Source: Colwellia sp. PAMC 21821 (GTDB taxonomy: Bacteria; Pseudomonadota; Gammaproteobacteria; Enterobacterales; Alteromonadaceae). From it: DNA of 64,000 bases. A program made the position numbers and the translations under genes. Within the stretch, counting starts at the first letter, position 1, and each line of letters opens with the position of its first letter. The notes beneath the pieces were generated by a model. That model was given only the letters and a program-made list of their open reading frames with translations. It had not been told where the DNA came from and did no database searches. The stretch lies in the NCBI RefSeq assembly GCF_002077175.1, contig NZ_CP014943.1:372001-436000 (forward strand). Direction: 5' to 3'. Shown piece by piece: positions 18,847 through 29,462 of this stretch.

Positions 18847-19599
18847 ATGATCGAACTACATTGCTTAAATGGTTATATTCAAAATATTTACCTGGCCGAG
18901 TACGCTGATAAGCTTTTATTGCTTGATGGCTGTTGCCGAGCCGACATTCCAGTTATTGAAGATTTTATTGTTAATCAACTTAAACGCCCGATGTCTGAGC
19001 TTGCCTTAATTGTGGTCACACATATGCACCCTGATCATGCAGGGGCTGCAAATATATTACGTAAAAAATATGGCTGTAAGGTAGCGGCAGCGAATGTACC
19101 GGGACAATGGTATTCAAGTTTAGACGGTAAGTTAATGCATTTAACTGATATGTTACTTACTTTATGGGTAGCCGGTCGTCAGAAAAAAGTAAAAAAATAT
19201 ATCTATTACTCTAGCTCACTAACACCAGATTATTATCTAGTTGATCAGACAGTTTTACCTGGTTTTGAAGATTGGCAAGTGCATTTTACTCAAGGTCATA
19301 CTGACCGAGATATATCCTTGCATCATAAAGAAAGTAAGCAAATTTATGTTGCCGACTTAATGGTGAAAGTTAGAGGCGCCTTCATACCACCCTACCCGGT
19401 TTTTTATCCTAATAGGTATCTTGAGTCGTTGAAAAAAATAAAGGCCTTGAATGTTGAGTCTGTACTTTTAGCTCATGGTGTGAAAGCTCAGTTAACTGAA
19501 CAGCAATGGCAACAGTTGATAGCGTTGTCGCCAACAAAACCTGTTACGCATTGGCGTTCAGTAAAAACAAAACTCAAACGGGTGCTATTAAATCACTAA
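18847..19599 (+). CDS. MBL-fold metallo-hydrolase
   Basis: Metallo-beta-lactamase superfamily hydrolase. The zinc motif HxHxDH is THMHPDHAG (about residues 58-66). Other expected ligands are His in FTQGHTDRDISL (about 161) and Asp in QIYVADLMV (about 180), with the final His in LLAHGVKA. There is no signal peptide. The 250 aa length and the missing accessory domains fit glyoxalase II-like or generic MBL enzymes; the substrate cannot be named. It is a single gene with no clear ribosome-binding site before the ATG. Confidence 0.85.
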   Translation: MIELHCLNGYIQNIYLAEYADKLLLLDGCCRADIPVIEDFIVNQLKRPMSELALIVVTHMHPDHAGAANILRKKYGCKVAAANVPGQWYSSLDGKLMHLTDMLLTLWVAGRQKKVKKYIYYSSSLTPDYYLVDQTVLPGFEDWQVHFTQGHTDRDISLHHKESKQIYVADLMVKVRGAFIPPYPVFYPNRYLESLKKIKALNVESVLLAHGVKAQLTEQQWQQLIALSPTKPVTHWRSVKTKLKRVLLNH

Positions 19600-19629
19600 A
19601 GTAACTGGTAATAGCTGAGGTTTGACTTT

Positions 19630-19797
19630 CTAGCTTTGGTAAATCCAAGCTAAAAATGATTTTGACTCATTTACATTGGTAAATGAAATTAGTTTTGTGC
19701 CGTTTTTATCGGTCACTGCAACATTATTTTTGTTAACAGATATTGATTGAACTGGCGAGGCGATCGAATAGATCGTACCTTGGTATGTATAAGACAT
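19630..19797 (-). CDS. Small hypothetical protein (55 aa)
   Basis: ORF of 55 codons starting MSYTYQGTIYSIASPVQSIS and ending FLAWIYQS. The start has a good ribosome-binding site (AAAGAG, 6 nt before ATG). The composition is soluble and beta-rich without a signal peptide. The gene is convergent with the MBL hydrolase, 30 bp away. No family was recognised; the ribosome-binding site and sensible composition are the only support. Confidence 0.5.
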   Translation of the reverse strand: MSYTYQGTIYSIASPVQSISVNKNNVAVTDKNGTKLISFTNVNESKSFLAWIYQS

Positions 19798-20625
19798 AAT
19801 AAACTCTTTTAATGTGCGTAAATACGCATGAACAAAAGCTATATTATTGTGTAGTTGTTCTTTTTATGTGTGAAAAAATAAAAAATATTTACGAAAAAAA
19901 CTCGAAAAATCAGACAATAATTTAAGCTTAATAAATTAAGTGATGACTAACTGTGAAAGGGAAAGGCATAACACGATTTTTTAAACAATCGGCTAAATAA
20001 ACTAGATAGGAATAATTAACGCAAGCACTATATCGCTAACAATTGATAAAGTAAACTTTTATTTTCATTTATATTAATAAAAATCTATTGTTGGTGAGTC
20101 TATTTATCTAACAGCGCAATTTAAGTCTAAAATGGTTAAGTCTAAAATGGTTAAGTCGAAAGCAACGCTGTATTTTGAATATATATCATCTTAGCTTGGG
20201 TATTTAATCCTGACAGAATAAATTATTGGCGCCTTTCATACTGAAGCCTTTTAGCACAATTTTTCTGAGATAAAATATCATATTTACCTTTACCCCACTG
20301 TTTTATAAAATAAGAGTTTACTCTGTTAAAATACTTTTCAGTGCTATTACCGTGAGTTAGAGTAGCCAGGACCTCAGCACCATATTCAATTATTAATAGA
20401 TAACTGTATTTTCCGGTTTAATATACGCTAAAATTACCTAATATTGTTGTTACTTGATTCATTGATATGCATAAATTGAATTAAGCTATTGCCAACTTGT
20501 GTACGTTAAAAACACACATGTCGTATACTTAGGTTTTGTCTGGGCAACCCAAAACTAAGCTCACAGATTATAGCCAGACTATTTGTTAATCGAGCCCTTT
20601 ACACTTGTATTAGAATGGATGAAGT
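19798..20625. other. Long AT-rich intergenic region (about 830 bp)
   Basis: No convincing gene. It contains a short direct repeat (TTAAGTCTAAAATGG, 15 bp, 2.7 copies at 20121-20161) and an imperfect inverted repeat CTTAGGTTTTG / CCCAAAACTAAG at 20528-20559, about 70 bp before the start of the desulfhydrase-like gene. The second may be a leader hairpin, but no known riboswitch was recognised. Confidence 0.4.
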
Positions 20626-21621
20626 ATGAAATATGAACACATGCCTAGAGAGCCTTTAGGTTTTTTCCCAACGCCATTAGTTGAACTGACTAAATTAAGT
20701 AAAAAGCTTAATGGGCCCAAAATTTACATGAAAAGAGATGATAATACGGGGCTTGCCTTGGGTGGTAACAAAACAAGGAAACTTGAGTTTATTATCGGAG
20801 ATGCACTAGCTCAAGGTGCTGACACTATTGTTACTGCTGGTGCTGCGCAATCAAACCATTGCCGCCAAACCGCAGCAGCGGCGGCTAGTTTAGGGCTTGA
20901 ATGTCATCTAGTTTTAGGCGGACAAGAACCAGAAAAATCTGATGGTAATCTTTTGCTAGATAAAATTTTTGGTTGTAAAATACATTGGTCGGGCACAAAC
21001 CGTAAAGGAGAAGATATTCCTGAAATTGTTGAGCAATTAAAGAAAACAGGAAAAAAACCTTATGTTGTCCCTTATGGCGGTTCAAACGAATTAGGTGCTT
21101 TAGCATTCTTAGAGGCATTTAAAGAGTTAGAGTCTCAGCGTCAAAACATAAATGCTTCTTTCACCCATATTGTATTTGCATCTAGTTCAGGCGGCACACA
21201 TGCTGGTTTAATGCTTGGGAATAAAATATTTAAATCATCTTATAAAGTAGTGGGCATAAATATCGATAAAGGTGAAACTGATAAAGTCCCTTTTAATCAA
21301 TACATTGTATCTCTTGCTAATAATACGGCAAAATTAATAGGTGAAAACCTTAATTTCTCAGATACAGACTTAATACTTAACGCTGATTATGTCGGTGAAG
21401 GTTATGGTGTCATTGGGGCCTTAGAAAATGAAGCCATTTCGATGACAGCTCAAACTGAAGGCATATTATTGGACCCTGTATATACTGGTAGAGCAATGGG
21501 TGGCCTAATAGATATGATCCGCACTGGGAAAATCAAGAAAACAGACAGTGTTTTATTTTGGCATACTGGCGGCGCACCAGCGTTATTTGCTTACTCAAAT
21601 GATTTAGATGCTGCTCAATAA
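20626..21621 (+). CDS. PLP-dependent D-cysteine desulfhydrase / L-cysteate sulfo-lyase family enzyme
   Basis: Fold-type II PLP enzyme of the ACC deaminase/D-cysteine desulfhydrase family, releasing sulfide (or sulfite from cysteate), ammonia and pyruvate. Landmarks are GFFPTPLVELTKLSK, MKRDDNTGLALGGNKTRKLEF with PLP-binding Lys49, GAAQSNHCRQTAAAAA, FASSSGGTHAGL and DPVYTGRAMGGL. The length of 331 aa is normal. DcyD and CuyA have very similar motifs and cannot be separated here. The start has a ribosome-binding site (GGATGAAGT). It has no operon partner. Confidence 0.85.
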   Translation: MKYEHMPREPLGFFPTPLVELTKLSKKLNGPKIYMKRDDNTGLALGGNKTRKLEFIIGDALAQGADTIVTAGAAQSNHCRQTAAAAASLGLECHLVLGGQEPEKSDGNLLLDKIFGCKIHWSGTNRKGEDIPEIVEQLKKTGKKPYVVPYGGSNELGALAFLEAFKELESQRQNINASFTHIVFASSSGGTHAGLMLGNKIFKSSYKVVGINIDKGETDKVPFNQYIVSLANNTAKLIGENLNFSDTDLILNADYVGEGYGVIGALENEAISMTAQTEGILLDPVYTGRAMGGLIDMIRTGKIKKTDSVLFWHTGGAPALFAYSNDLDAAQ

Positions 21622-21880
21622 TTACCTCTATTTGTATTATTCCATTGCTTTAATGGCCAACTAAAAGTGGCCATTAATCGAATTTAAAATAACATCTTTA
21701 TCTAAAAATTACGGTTGAAATTTTTATAATAACGTATCGTCACTAACTACTTGGTTGTATTTTAGACACTATACATATATAACAATACTATATGTTTAGT
21801 TTTCATGACCAATAATTTTACAGCACTATCCAGAATGAAAAATAATTGATACGAGCAAAGAGAATTTCATTATTTAGAGT

Positions 21881-22699
21881 ATGGAACATATGAAACAGCT
21901 AAAAATAAGAGGTTTTATAAGAAACATCAATATTATTTTTTTGATCTTTGTTTCCTTGCCTGCAATAGCAACAGAGCCCCTGCTATTTGCAACTCATGCT
22001 CGAGCTCCCTTGAGTTTATATTTGACAGAAGTTATTCAAGCAGCGCTTGGACCCTATTCAATTACAGTAAACGTTATTGAAATGCCTGGCAGCAGAGTTA
22101 TTTCGCAAGTAAATAGTGGTCATGTTGATGGCGATCTATCGCGTGTAATCAATTTTAAAGATATTTCAGATGCAGACACATCAAATTATCGACTCGTTAA
22201 CGAGCCTATCGTATTAACTGAAATAGTGATGATTACATTGGCACAAAAAGAAATCACCCGTCCGATCACCTGGGAAACCATCAATCAAGGCAAAGTCTCA
22301 TTTCTACGAGGTTCTAAAACGATCAGAAAGTATCTCAACATTGAAAATCGTGTCGCTGTCTCTTCGAACAAACAAGTGTTAGAAATGGTTGCCAATAAAC
22401 GGGTAAATTCGGCTATTATGTTTGCATCGGTTGCAAAAAAGATGCTGAATCAATCTCCCGAATTAAGCCGTAAATTAATAATACAAAGTCCGGCAGTGCT
22501 TTCATTCCACCTTTTTACTTATCTCAATAAAAAACACGCCGATTTAGTTCCAAAACTTGAGCTTTCGTTGAAACAGCTCAAAGATGACGGTTTTTTAGAA
22601 AATACCGCCAATAAATATCAGGTCACCGCAGCAAGCGCTGCAACGTTATCAGCGGTTAGCTTATTACCAGAAATTAACGCCGACAGACCCTTGCTATAG
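21881..22699 (+). CDS. Periplasmic substrate-binding protein (SBP_bac_3-like)
   Basis: Secreted protein of the bacterial extracellular solute-binding class 3 type. A signal segment (about residues 12-29) ends LPAIATEP. The remainder shows bilobal binding-protein features (LLFATHARAPLSLYL, VDGDLSRVINF, KVSFLRGSKTIRKYL). Such stand-alone proteins are common in Alteromonadales and are often not linked to ABC permeases. Start may be ATG 21881 or ATG 21890. It is convergent with sbcC, 12 bp away. Confidence 0.72.
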   Translation: MEHMKQLKIRGFIRNINIIFLIFVSLPAIATEPLLFATHARAPLSLYLTEVIQAALGPYSITVNVIEMPGSRVISQVNSGHVDGDLSRVINFKDISDADTSNYRLVNEPIVLTEIVMITLAQKEITRPITWETINQGKVSFLRGSKTIRKYLNIENRVAVSSNKQVLEMVANKRVNSAIMFASVAKKMLNQSPELSRKLIIQSPAVLSFHLFTYLNKKHADLVPKLELSLKQLKDDGFLENTANKYQVTAASAATLSAVSLLPEINADRPLL

Positions 22700-22711
22700 A
22701 ATGAATAACGC

Positions 22712-25700
22712 TTAACTACCAAGATAGCGATAACAATCAGCTAATTCGCTCACGCCAAGTCCATTTTGTTTCTTCACTTCTATTTGTACATCAATACGTT
22801 TTTTTAACGCATCTACATGGCTTATAACTCCAATCATTTTGCCACTGGCGTTTAAGGAATCAAGCGCAGACAAAGCGATTTCTAAAGTATCGTTGTCCAA
22901 AGTGCCGAAACCTTCATCAAGAAATAGCGAATCAATACTGGTTTTTGCGCTCACTAAATCTGATAGCGCCAGTGCTAACGCTAAACTCACTAAAAAGCTT
23001 TCACCACCGGATAAGGTTTTCGTATCGCGCACACTATCAGCTTGCCAAGTATCAAGCACTTCTAAGGCCAAACTGTCTGATTCCTGACGTTGCAACTGGT
23101 AACGACCATGCAATTTATTGAGCTGCTGATTCGCTAAATAAACGAGGTGAGAAAGCGTTAACCCTTGAGCAAACCGCCTAAATTTAGCACCATCAGCTGC
23201 ACCAATTAGGCCGTTAAGATGTGACAAATCATCGAGCTCTGCTTGTTGCTTAACTATTTCATCGAGTAATGTTTGTTGTTCATTACGCTGCTGCTGATCT
23301 TGGGTAATTTGCTGACTTAGTTGACCTTGGCGAATTTGCAGTTGTTTCAATTTCTCTTTACAGACAGCGGCTTTATTATCAAATTCTGTTATATCTACAT
23401 CCGCATCTAGCGTTAATATTTCAGTGAACATTAGATCATTCAGCAGTTCATCGCTATTACAGGCATTCTCTTCATCCAGAGGAATAGTGGCAACAAGCTG
23501 CTTTGTCTGCGCTTGAAGCTGGTATTTATCTTCTTCAAGTTGTATTAATTGCTGCTGTACTTGCTCAAATTGTGCATTAGCTTGTTGAGTTTGTTGGTTA
23601 ATATTTTGCTGTATTGCTTTTAAACTTATGCGTTGTTCTTGGCTTAATAATGCCGCTTTAAAATCGTCTTCAGTTTCAAAGTCACTATGGGTTAATTGCG
23701 TTTGCCAAGTTTGCTCAGCAGCTTGCTGTTGTGGCGTTAAACGGCTTATCGCGTCGACATTCCCGTTTAACTTCCCGCTAATGTTTTGTTGAAGGCTTTT
23801 CTGTTCATTAACGCTATTTTGCAGATTAACAAGTAGCTGTTCTTGTGTTTGTTGTTGTTGCTTTAACTGTTGGCGCATTTGTTGAGTATCTTGCTCTGCA
23901 AACAATGCTTGGCGCTGGGTTTTAGCATCATTATGCTGACTTTCGATTATCGTTAATTCATTTTTTATCGCTTGTTCCGATTCAGTTAGTTGTTCAATTT
24001 TACTTTGTATTATCGCAAGTTGCTGTTGCACTTGCTGTAGTTGCTCATTATCGCTTGCCACCGCACTAAGGGCTGTTTGATAACCATGGCTTTGCTGTTC
24101 AAGATCGTTTATCCAGGTTTGTTGTAATTGCACAGCATCAGCAAACGTATTAGGTGAAAATGTATTATTAGCCGTATTAGAGGGCTGAAAAACACTAAAA
24201 CATTCAGGCATTACCAACTGACAATCTTGCATAAGCAGGCTTAGCTTTTGCCACTCTTGCGATATTTGCTCAAGCTTGTGATTAAGGTTTTGCTTGTTTT
24301 GCGCAATTTGTTGCTGCAACTGGCTTGATTGCACCGCTTTATTTTCGCGCTGATTAGATAAGTTCACTAACTGTTTTTCTAGCCCTAAAACTAATTCACT
24401 TTGTTGTTGCTTAGACTGCTTTAATTGTTGTAATTGGTTATTCGCATTATTTAACTGCTCAAATTGTTGTCGCCGCGCATGAATGTCTGCTTTTATTTGC
24501 TCAAAGGCTGATAATTCAAAGTCAATTTTCAATAACTCTCTTAATGCTAACCACTGCTGCGATAAACTTTGCTGTTCTTGTTGTTTTATTGCTTTATTTT
24601 CAGTAATGAAATTAAGTTTCTCTTTTAGTCTGTCTTGCTCTGAAGACAAAGCTTTGCCTTGAGTTTCAAGTTGCTCTAACTCAACCGTCAGTTGTTTTAG
24701 ACGCTGTTGATGTTCGCTTTCAGTTGAACTATTGTCACTAAGTGCCTGATAATCCGCTATAGCGGGATGCTGATCTGAACCACATAATGGGCAAGCTTCA
24801 TCTACTTTTAAATTATCTCTGTGTGCGCTTAGCGACATAATTGTTTTTTGCTGTTCAACAATTAACTGGACATCAATAAACTCAGATTTTTGGTTTTTGT
24901 AGTGTTTGCGTAAAGGTGTTAATTGCTCAGCTAAATTTGCTAAATGCTGATTATCTAAGGCTAATGCTTTATCAATTTCCTGAAGTTCAGTGTTTAATGT
25001 CTGGTAACGCTCAGCATTATGCAGCGCTTGCGATTGCTCATTTATCGTCGATTGCATGCCATGGAGTTGCTGGCTAAGTGCTTGCTCATTTTGACACTGG
25101 ACTTGCTGTAACAACTGGGAAATATCGTTTTCTTTCGTGTTAAGCATGACTTGCTGTTGTTTATAATCTGCTTCTAGTGCAACTAATTGCTCTTGCGATT
25201 TGATGAGTTCATTCGATAGTAAATCGGTTTGCGTTTGTAGGTTGTCATTCTGCGTGTCTAGCTCAAAGCTCAACTGCTTTTCATTAACCATTTGAGCAAG
25301 CATATTACGCCATAACGGCAGGTGTTCAGGCAATGTAGCCAAATACCCTTGTTGCGAAATAATAACTTGCGCGTTAGTTATTTTATCTAACTGCAACTGC
25401 TTTTGTATGGCTAACTGCTCGCTTTGCACGGTTGCTTGAACTAATGCTTCGCTCGCTGCATTTACTCGGGTAACTTGCTGATTTTTATGCTCAATCAATT
25501 GAGCTATTTTGCTATCAAGCGGCAGTACTTGCTCAACGATTAGTTGCTCAGTTTCTTGTTGCTGGGTAACAAATTTAGCATGTGATAGTAAAAATTCTGC
25601 GAGTTCTTTTTCGGCATTATCTACCTGATATTGACTTTGCTTCGCATCATCTGCAAGTAACCTTGCTTGCTCATTAAGCTCAACAAGCTGTTGATTTACA

Positions 25701-26635
25701 TAGCTGAGTTGCTGATAGTCAGCCCGTAAGTTTTCAGCGGGCTCTGACAAGGCTAACGCTTGCAGTTGCGTAGCATGTTCTTGTTGTGTTTGCTGTGCTG
25801 ATGTTTGTAGTTGCTCAGCTTGTAATTTTTGTTTGTTAGCGCTTTGCAGATTCATCAACCAGCTACGAATTTGCTGCCAATGTGCGAGTTGAGCTTCAAA
25901 AGGTTGCTGCTGAGCATTAGCCTTGTTAAGTTGCTCATTTATTTGCTGTTGTTGTTCTGCTGAGAGCAATTGCATGCCGGTGCTTTTAGCTTGTAATAAC
26001 TTTAATTCGTTACTTGCCTCTTTATGCTGATCGTACACCGCTTTAGAAATTTCGCCATAAATCTCACTACCCGTTAGCTCTTCTAATAAATCGGCGCGAT
26101 CATTGGCTGGTGCATTTAAAAAAGCAGCAAACTCACCTTGCGATAACATCATCGATTTTCTAAAACGAGAAAAATCTAAGCCCGTTAATCGTGCTATTTC
26201 GGTCCGTATATCGGAAACTTTTGTTGCAATAACCTCGGCTGCCCCAACGGCTAATTCACTGTTATCTTCACCCGTAGAGACTAGTTTAGCTAGCTCAGCG
26301 GTCGGCTTTTGTAAATTGCCTTCAATACTATTTTTCGCTCGACGTTGGCTCCAAAATGCACGATAAGCTTGGCCTTTTACTTCAAATTCAACCTCAGCTA
26401 AACAGTTCGCCGTATGGCGAGTCATTAATTGGTTTTGCTTATCCGAAATAGTTAGCCTAGGCGTTTGATGATATAGCGCCAAACACATGGCATCGAGTAT
26501 AGTAGTTTTGCCAGCGCCCGTTGGGCCGATAATGGCAAAAAGTGCACTGGTATCGAAGGGCGATTGCGTAAAATCAATTTTCCAGTGACCTTTTAAAGAA
26601 TTAATATTTTCAAAGCGCAGCGATAATATTTTCAT
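22712..26635 (-). CDS. sbcC: Exonuclease subunit SbcC
   Basis: ATPase subunit of the SbcCD (Mre11-Rad50-like) nuclease that opens hairpins and processes DNA ends at replication forks. The N-terminus starts [20 protein letters not shown] with Walker [14 protein letters not shown] (about residues 38-50). Two very long Gln-rich coiled coils flank the zinc hook CPLC (about residue 613). The C-terminal half has signature [20 protein letters not shown] and Walker [13 protein letters not shown]. The length of 1307 aa is above E. coli (1048), the difference being coiled coil. The start overlaps the sbcD stop. Confidence 0.95.
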   Translation of the reverse strand: MKILSLRFENINSLKGHWKIDFTQSPFDTSALFAIIGPTGAGKTTILDAMCLALYHQTPRLTISDKQNQLMTRHTANCLAEVEFEVKGQAYRAFWSQRRAKNSIEGNLQKPTAELAKLVSTGEDNSELAVGAAEVIATKVSDIRTEIARLTGLDFSRFRKSMMLSQGEFAAFLNAPANDRADLLEELTGSEIYGEISKAVYDQHKEASNELKLLQAKSTGMQLLSAEQQQQINEQLNKANAQQQPFEAQLAHWQQIRSWLMNLQSANKQKLQAEQLQTSAQQTQQEHATQLQALALSEPAENLRADYQQLSYVNQQLVELNEQARLLADDAKQSQYQVDNAEKELAEFLLSHAKFVTQQQETEQLIVEQVLPLDSKIAQLIEHKNQQVTRVNAASEALVQATVQSEQLAIQKQLQLDKITNAQVIISQQGYLATLPEHLPLWRNMLAQMVNEKQLSFELDTQNDNLQTQTDLLSNELIKSQEQLVALEADYKQQQVMLNTKENDISQLLQQVQCQNEQALSQQLHGMQSTINEQSQALHNAERYQTLNTELQEIDKALALDNQHLANLAEQLTPLRKHYKNQKSEFIDVQLIVEQQKTIMSLSAHRDNLKVDEACPLCGSDQHPAIADYQALSDNSSTESEHQQRLKQLTVELEQLETQGKALSSEQDRLKEKLNFITENKAIKQQEQQSLSQQWLALRELLKIDFELSAFEQIKADIHARRQQFEQLNNANNQLQQLKQSKQQQSELVLGLEKQLVNLSNQRENKAVQSSQLQQQIAQNKQNLNHKLEQISQEWQKLSLLMQDCQLVMPECFSVFQPSNTANNTFSPNTFADAVQLQQTWINDLEQQSHGYQTALSAVASDNEQLQQVQQQLAIIQSKIEQLTESEQAIKNELTIIESQHNDAKTQRQALFAEQDTQQMRQQLKQQQQTQEQLLVNLQNSVNEQKSLQQNISGKLNGNVDAISRLTPQQQAAEQTWQTQLTHSDFETEDDFKAALLSQEQRISLKAIQQNINQQTQQANAQFEQVQQQLIQLEEDKYQLQAQTKQLVATIPLDEENACNSDELLNDLMFTEILTLDADVDITEFDNKAAVCKEKLKQLQIRQGQLSQQITQDQQQRNEQQTLLDEIVKQQAELDDLSHLNGLIGAADGAKFRRFAQGLTLSHLVYLANQQLNKLHGRYQLQRQESDSLALEVLDTWQADSVRDTKTLSGGESFLVSLALALALSDLVSAKTSIDSLFLDEGFGTLDNDTLEIALSALDSLNASGKMIGVISHVDALKKRIDVQIEVKKQNGLGVSELADCYRYLGS

Positions 26636-28044
26636 TATTTTTGCTCCACTTTAATAGTCGAACTAGTATCAGCTTCATTATGCTCTGTTAAAGCTCGTTT
26701 TGCTGAACTGGCAAGCTGTGTTTGCTCTGCAATATCGAGGTACAAACTATTTAAGCGAGTTTTACGCTGTTGCTGTTCATCTGTTTGCCAAGGCTCTAGC
26801 GCCAAGCGTGCGTCAAATACTTCCTGAACACTTAATTCACTTAAAGTGACTTTCTTCTCATGACTCGGCATTTGTTGGCGGGCTTTTTTACTCCGCCTAA
26901 CGAGTAACACTTCAACCGGCATTTCTTTTACTATTTGCTCAATTCTAGCGCTTAAATCTAGTAAATATTCAGCACTTTCAATTTCAATATCAAGCCAAAT
27001 TTTTTCTTGTTTTTCAGCCTGAGCATTTTGTGAAACTGTATTTTTTAGGTCGGTATTTTCCGATCCTGCAGCGCTCGACTCTGCACTTTCCGATTCTAAT
27101 GTTTTCGATTCTATGGTTTTAGTTTCAACAACGGCAGAAATATCTTCAGTTAAGGTTTCTAAATGTGTTTTTACCATCGACAAAGGTTGAAAACATGGCA
27201 CCTTGCAAAGCTCGACATTGCTTAGCTCTCCGGCGTTAAATTGTGCAATAACAATACTTTTTTGCGTATTAGCTTCATCAAAACTTAATGCAATGGGTGA
27301 ACCGCTATAGCGGATGTGTTCGCTCTTGGTTACTTTTTGAGGCCGATGAATATGACCTAAAGCAATGTAGTCAGCCGCGGGGAATTCACTGGCAGGAAAC
27401 GCTTCTAAAGTGCCAATATAAATATCACGCACAGACTCACTAGTAGATGCGCCTATGGTCGTTAAATGCCCTGTGGCAATAATCGGCAAACGCGCTTCGC
27501 CCGCTTGAACATCCTGCGATAACACTTGAGCTTGTTCAAATAAAGTTTGGTAGTGCCCTGTAATCGCTTGTTGCAGCGATCGCTGTTTTTCACTGGCTGA
27601 TTGCCCTGCATAACTTTTAACAATATCGCGAGGGCGAATAAATGGGATTGCGCAGATCACGGCTTGCTGCTGAGTTTTAAGGCTCTTAAGGACAAATACC
27701 TGCTCTGCTATATCATCACTTGCCGCAGAAATAACCCGTGTTGATAGTTGCTGCAGTAACTTTTGCGATTCTGATAACATAGCAACAGAGTCGTGGTTAC
27801 CCGCTAAAACCACCAACTGGCAATGTGTTTGATGCAACTTAGCAATAAAATCAAAGTACATTTCGCGGGCATAACTTGGTGGTGTGCCGGTATCAAAAAT
27901 ATCGCCCGCTACAATAATCGCATCTATTTGCTGACTTTGGGATTGTTCAATTAACCAATTTAAAAATTTTTGATGCTCACGTGCTCGACTTTTGCCATAG
28001 AAATGTTGGCCTAAGTGCCAGTCGGAAGTGTGAATAATTCGCAT
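26635..28044 (-). CDS. sbcD: Exonuclease subunit SbcD
   Basis: Mn-dependent nuclease subunit of SbcCD. The calcineurin-type phosphoesterase motifs are [11 protein letters not shown] (N-terminus), [18 protein letters not shown] and GHIHRPQ. I chose ATG 28044 because SbcD proteins begin [11 protein letters not shown]; an upstream GTG (28056) would add four residues. A Ser/Glu-rich insertion (about residues 315-350) interrupts the C-terminal capping domain and is probably a disordered loop. It overlaps sbcC by one base and forms an operon with it. Confidence 0.94.
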   Translation of the reverse strand: MRIIHTSDWHLGQHFYGKSRAREHQKFLNWLIEQSQSQQIDAIIVAGDIFDTGTPPSYAREMYFDFIAKLHQTHCQLVVLAGNHDSVAMLSESQKLLQQLSTRVISAASDDIAEQVFVLKSLKTQQQAVICAIPFIRPRDIVKSYAGQSASEKQRSLQQAITGHYQTLFEQAQVLSQDVQAGEARLPIIATGHLTTIGASTSESVRDIYIGTLEAFPASEFPAADYIALGHIHRPQKVTKSEHIRYSGSPIALSFDEANTQKSIVIAQFNAGELSNVELCKVPCFQPLSMVKTHLETLTEDISAVVETKTIESKTLESESAESSAAGSENTDLKNTVSQNAQAEKQEKIWLDIEIESAEYLLDLSARIEQIVKEMPVEVLLVRRSKKARQQMPSHEKKVTLSELSVQEVFDARLALEPWQTDEQQQRKTRLNSLYLDIAEQTQLASSAKRALTEHNEADTSSTIKVEQK

Positions 28045-28274
28045 AATGTCGTGCACGCCAAAGTCATAAAAATCAAAGCAATTATTCTACCGCCTCTCCG
28101 GCAAGCTTGCTACTAACCAGCAAAGAAACCTTTAAAAAGAACGATAATTAAATTCAACGTCCACGCTAAAAATATGGCTAATTAAATTACTCAACTATAC
28201 TTATTAACAACATAAAGTTTGTCATTGTTCAAAAATAACACCGTAAATAACAAATCAACAACGAAGGAAACAAT

Positions 28275-28643
28275 ATGGAAAATCAAATTGTTTGGGTTGA
28301 TATTCCCGTTATAAACTTGTCGCGCGCTATTGAGTTTTATAGCGCAATTCTTAAAGGCATTGTTAAAAAGGAAGCGTTTGAACATTTCACTGTTGGCATT
28401 CTGCCGCATGCCGAAACCAATGTTTCAGGCTGCTTAGTGCCCTCACCACCTGAACATATTTTCACCTCAGGGCCACTGATTTACTTTAATGTTAATGGCC
28501 GACTTGACGATGCTATTAAGCAATCAGAAATGCACGGCGGCCGACTGGTAGAAGATAAAATGTCACTGGGAGGCCACGGTTTTCGCGCTATAATTCATGA
28601 CTCAGAAGGCAATAGAATTGCGCTACATAGCAATACGATTTAA
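28275..28643 (+). CDS. VOC family protein (glyoxalase/bleomycin-resistance-like)
   Basis: Small vicinal-oxygen-chelate protein of 122 aa: VWVDIPVINLSRAIEFYSAIL at the N-terminus, VNGRLDDAI in the middle and GFRAIIHDSEGNRIALHS at the end, the usual single-module pattern. Function within this family is diverse. It has a strong ribosome-binding site (AAGGAAACAAT before ATG). A repeat array begins just after its stop codon. Confidence 0.85.
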   Translation: MENQIVWVDIPVINLSRAIEFYSAILKGIVKKEAFEHFTVGILPHAETNVSGCLVPSPPEHIFTSGPLIYFNVNGRLDDAIKQSEMHGGRLVEDKMSLGGHGFRAIIHDSEGNRIALHSNTI

Positions 28644-28649
28644 GCTTCG

Positions 28650-29272
28650 CTTAACTATAAGATTTTACTGATAGCTGTAAGATTTTTCTAGCTATAAGAT
28701 TTTACTGATAGCTATAAGCTGTCAGTTTTAAGCTATCAGTAAAAAGCAAACACAAGTGCCAATCTAAAAACTACCCATCAGTTACTGACAGCTGACAGCT
28801 CAAAACTTAAAGCTTTTTTTTAGCTGTAAGCTGTCAGTTTTAAGCTATCAGTAAAAAGCAAACACAAGTGCCAATCTAAAAACTAACCATCAGTTGCTGA
28901 CAGCTGACAGCTCAAAACTTAAAGCTTTCTTTAGCTGTAAGCTGTCAGTTTTAAGCTATCAGTAAAAATCAAAACAACCACCAACATCAAAACTACCCAT
29001 CAGTTACTGACAGCTAACAGCTAACAGCTCAAAACTTAAAGCTTTTTTTAGCTGTAAGCTGTCAGTTTTAAGCTATCAGTAAAAATCAAAACAACCACCA
29101 ACATCAAAACTAACCATCAGTTACTGACAGCTGACAGCTCAAAACTTAAAGCTTTTTTTTAGCTGTAAGCTGTCAGTTTTAAGCTATCAGTAAAAAGCAA
29201 ACACAAGTGCCAACCTAAAAACTAACCATTAGTTACTGACAGCTGACAGCTCAAAACTTAAAGCTTTCATTA
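28650..29272. repeat. Tandem array of 111-117-bp self-complementary units
   Basis: The landmark AGCT(A/G)TAAGCTGTCAG begins at 28710, 28822, 28933, 29050 and 29161 (spacings 112, 111, 117, 111). Each unit contains CTGTCAGTTTTAAGCT and, in inverted sense, ACTGACAGCTGACAGCT, so single strands could fold within and between units. The body of each unit (AAACACAAGTGCCAA or AAACAACCACCAACA) varies between copies. No ORF is apparent. Confidence 0.88.
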
Positions 29273-29420
29273 CTCTGAATAACCGGTTATTTTTTTAATA
29301 CTTTGATAAATCGGTTTTAATTGTCGATACATTTTAAGATATACCTGCTGATATAATTTGTTATATAGCACCACATTCCATCGAGATGTTTTACTTGTTT
29401 AAACCTTACACATCAATATT

Positions 29421-29448
29421 AAAAGCCGCTATATTTAGCGGCTTTTTT
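29421..29448 (-). terminator. Terminator of chemoreceptor gene
   Basis: Stem AAAAGCCGCT / AGCGGCTTTT with a 6-nt loop, 15 bp after the stop of the minus-strand chemoreceptor gene. A T-run is present on both strands. Confidence 0.8.
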
Positions 29449-29462
29449 ATTTTATTTTATTT

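Noticed and set aside
23000..26400. Plus-strand ORFs opposite sbcC
   Set aside because: Shadows of the long Gln-rich coiled-coil coding strand; no start signals.
28191..28409. 72-aa minus-strand ORF
   Set aside because: Antisense to the start of the VOC gene, which has the better start signal and a known fold.
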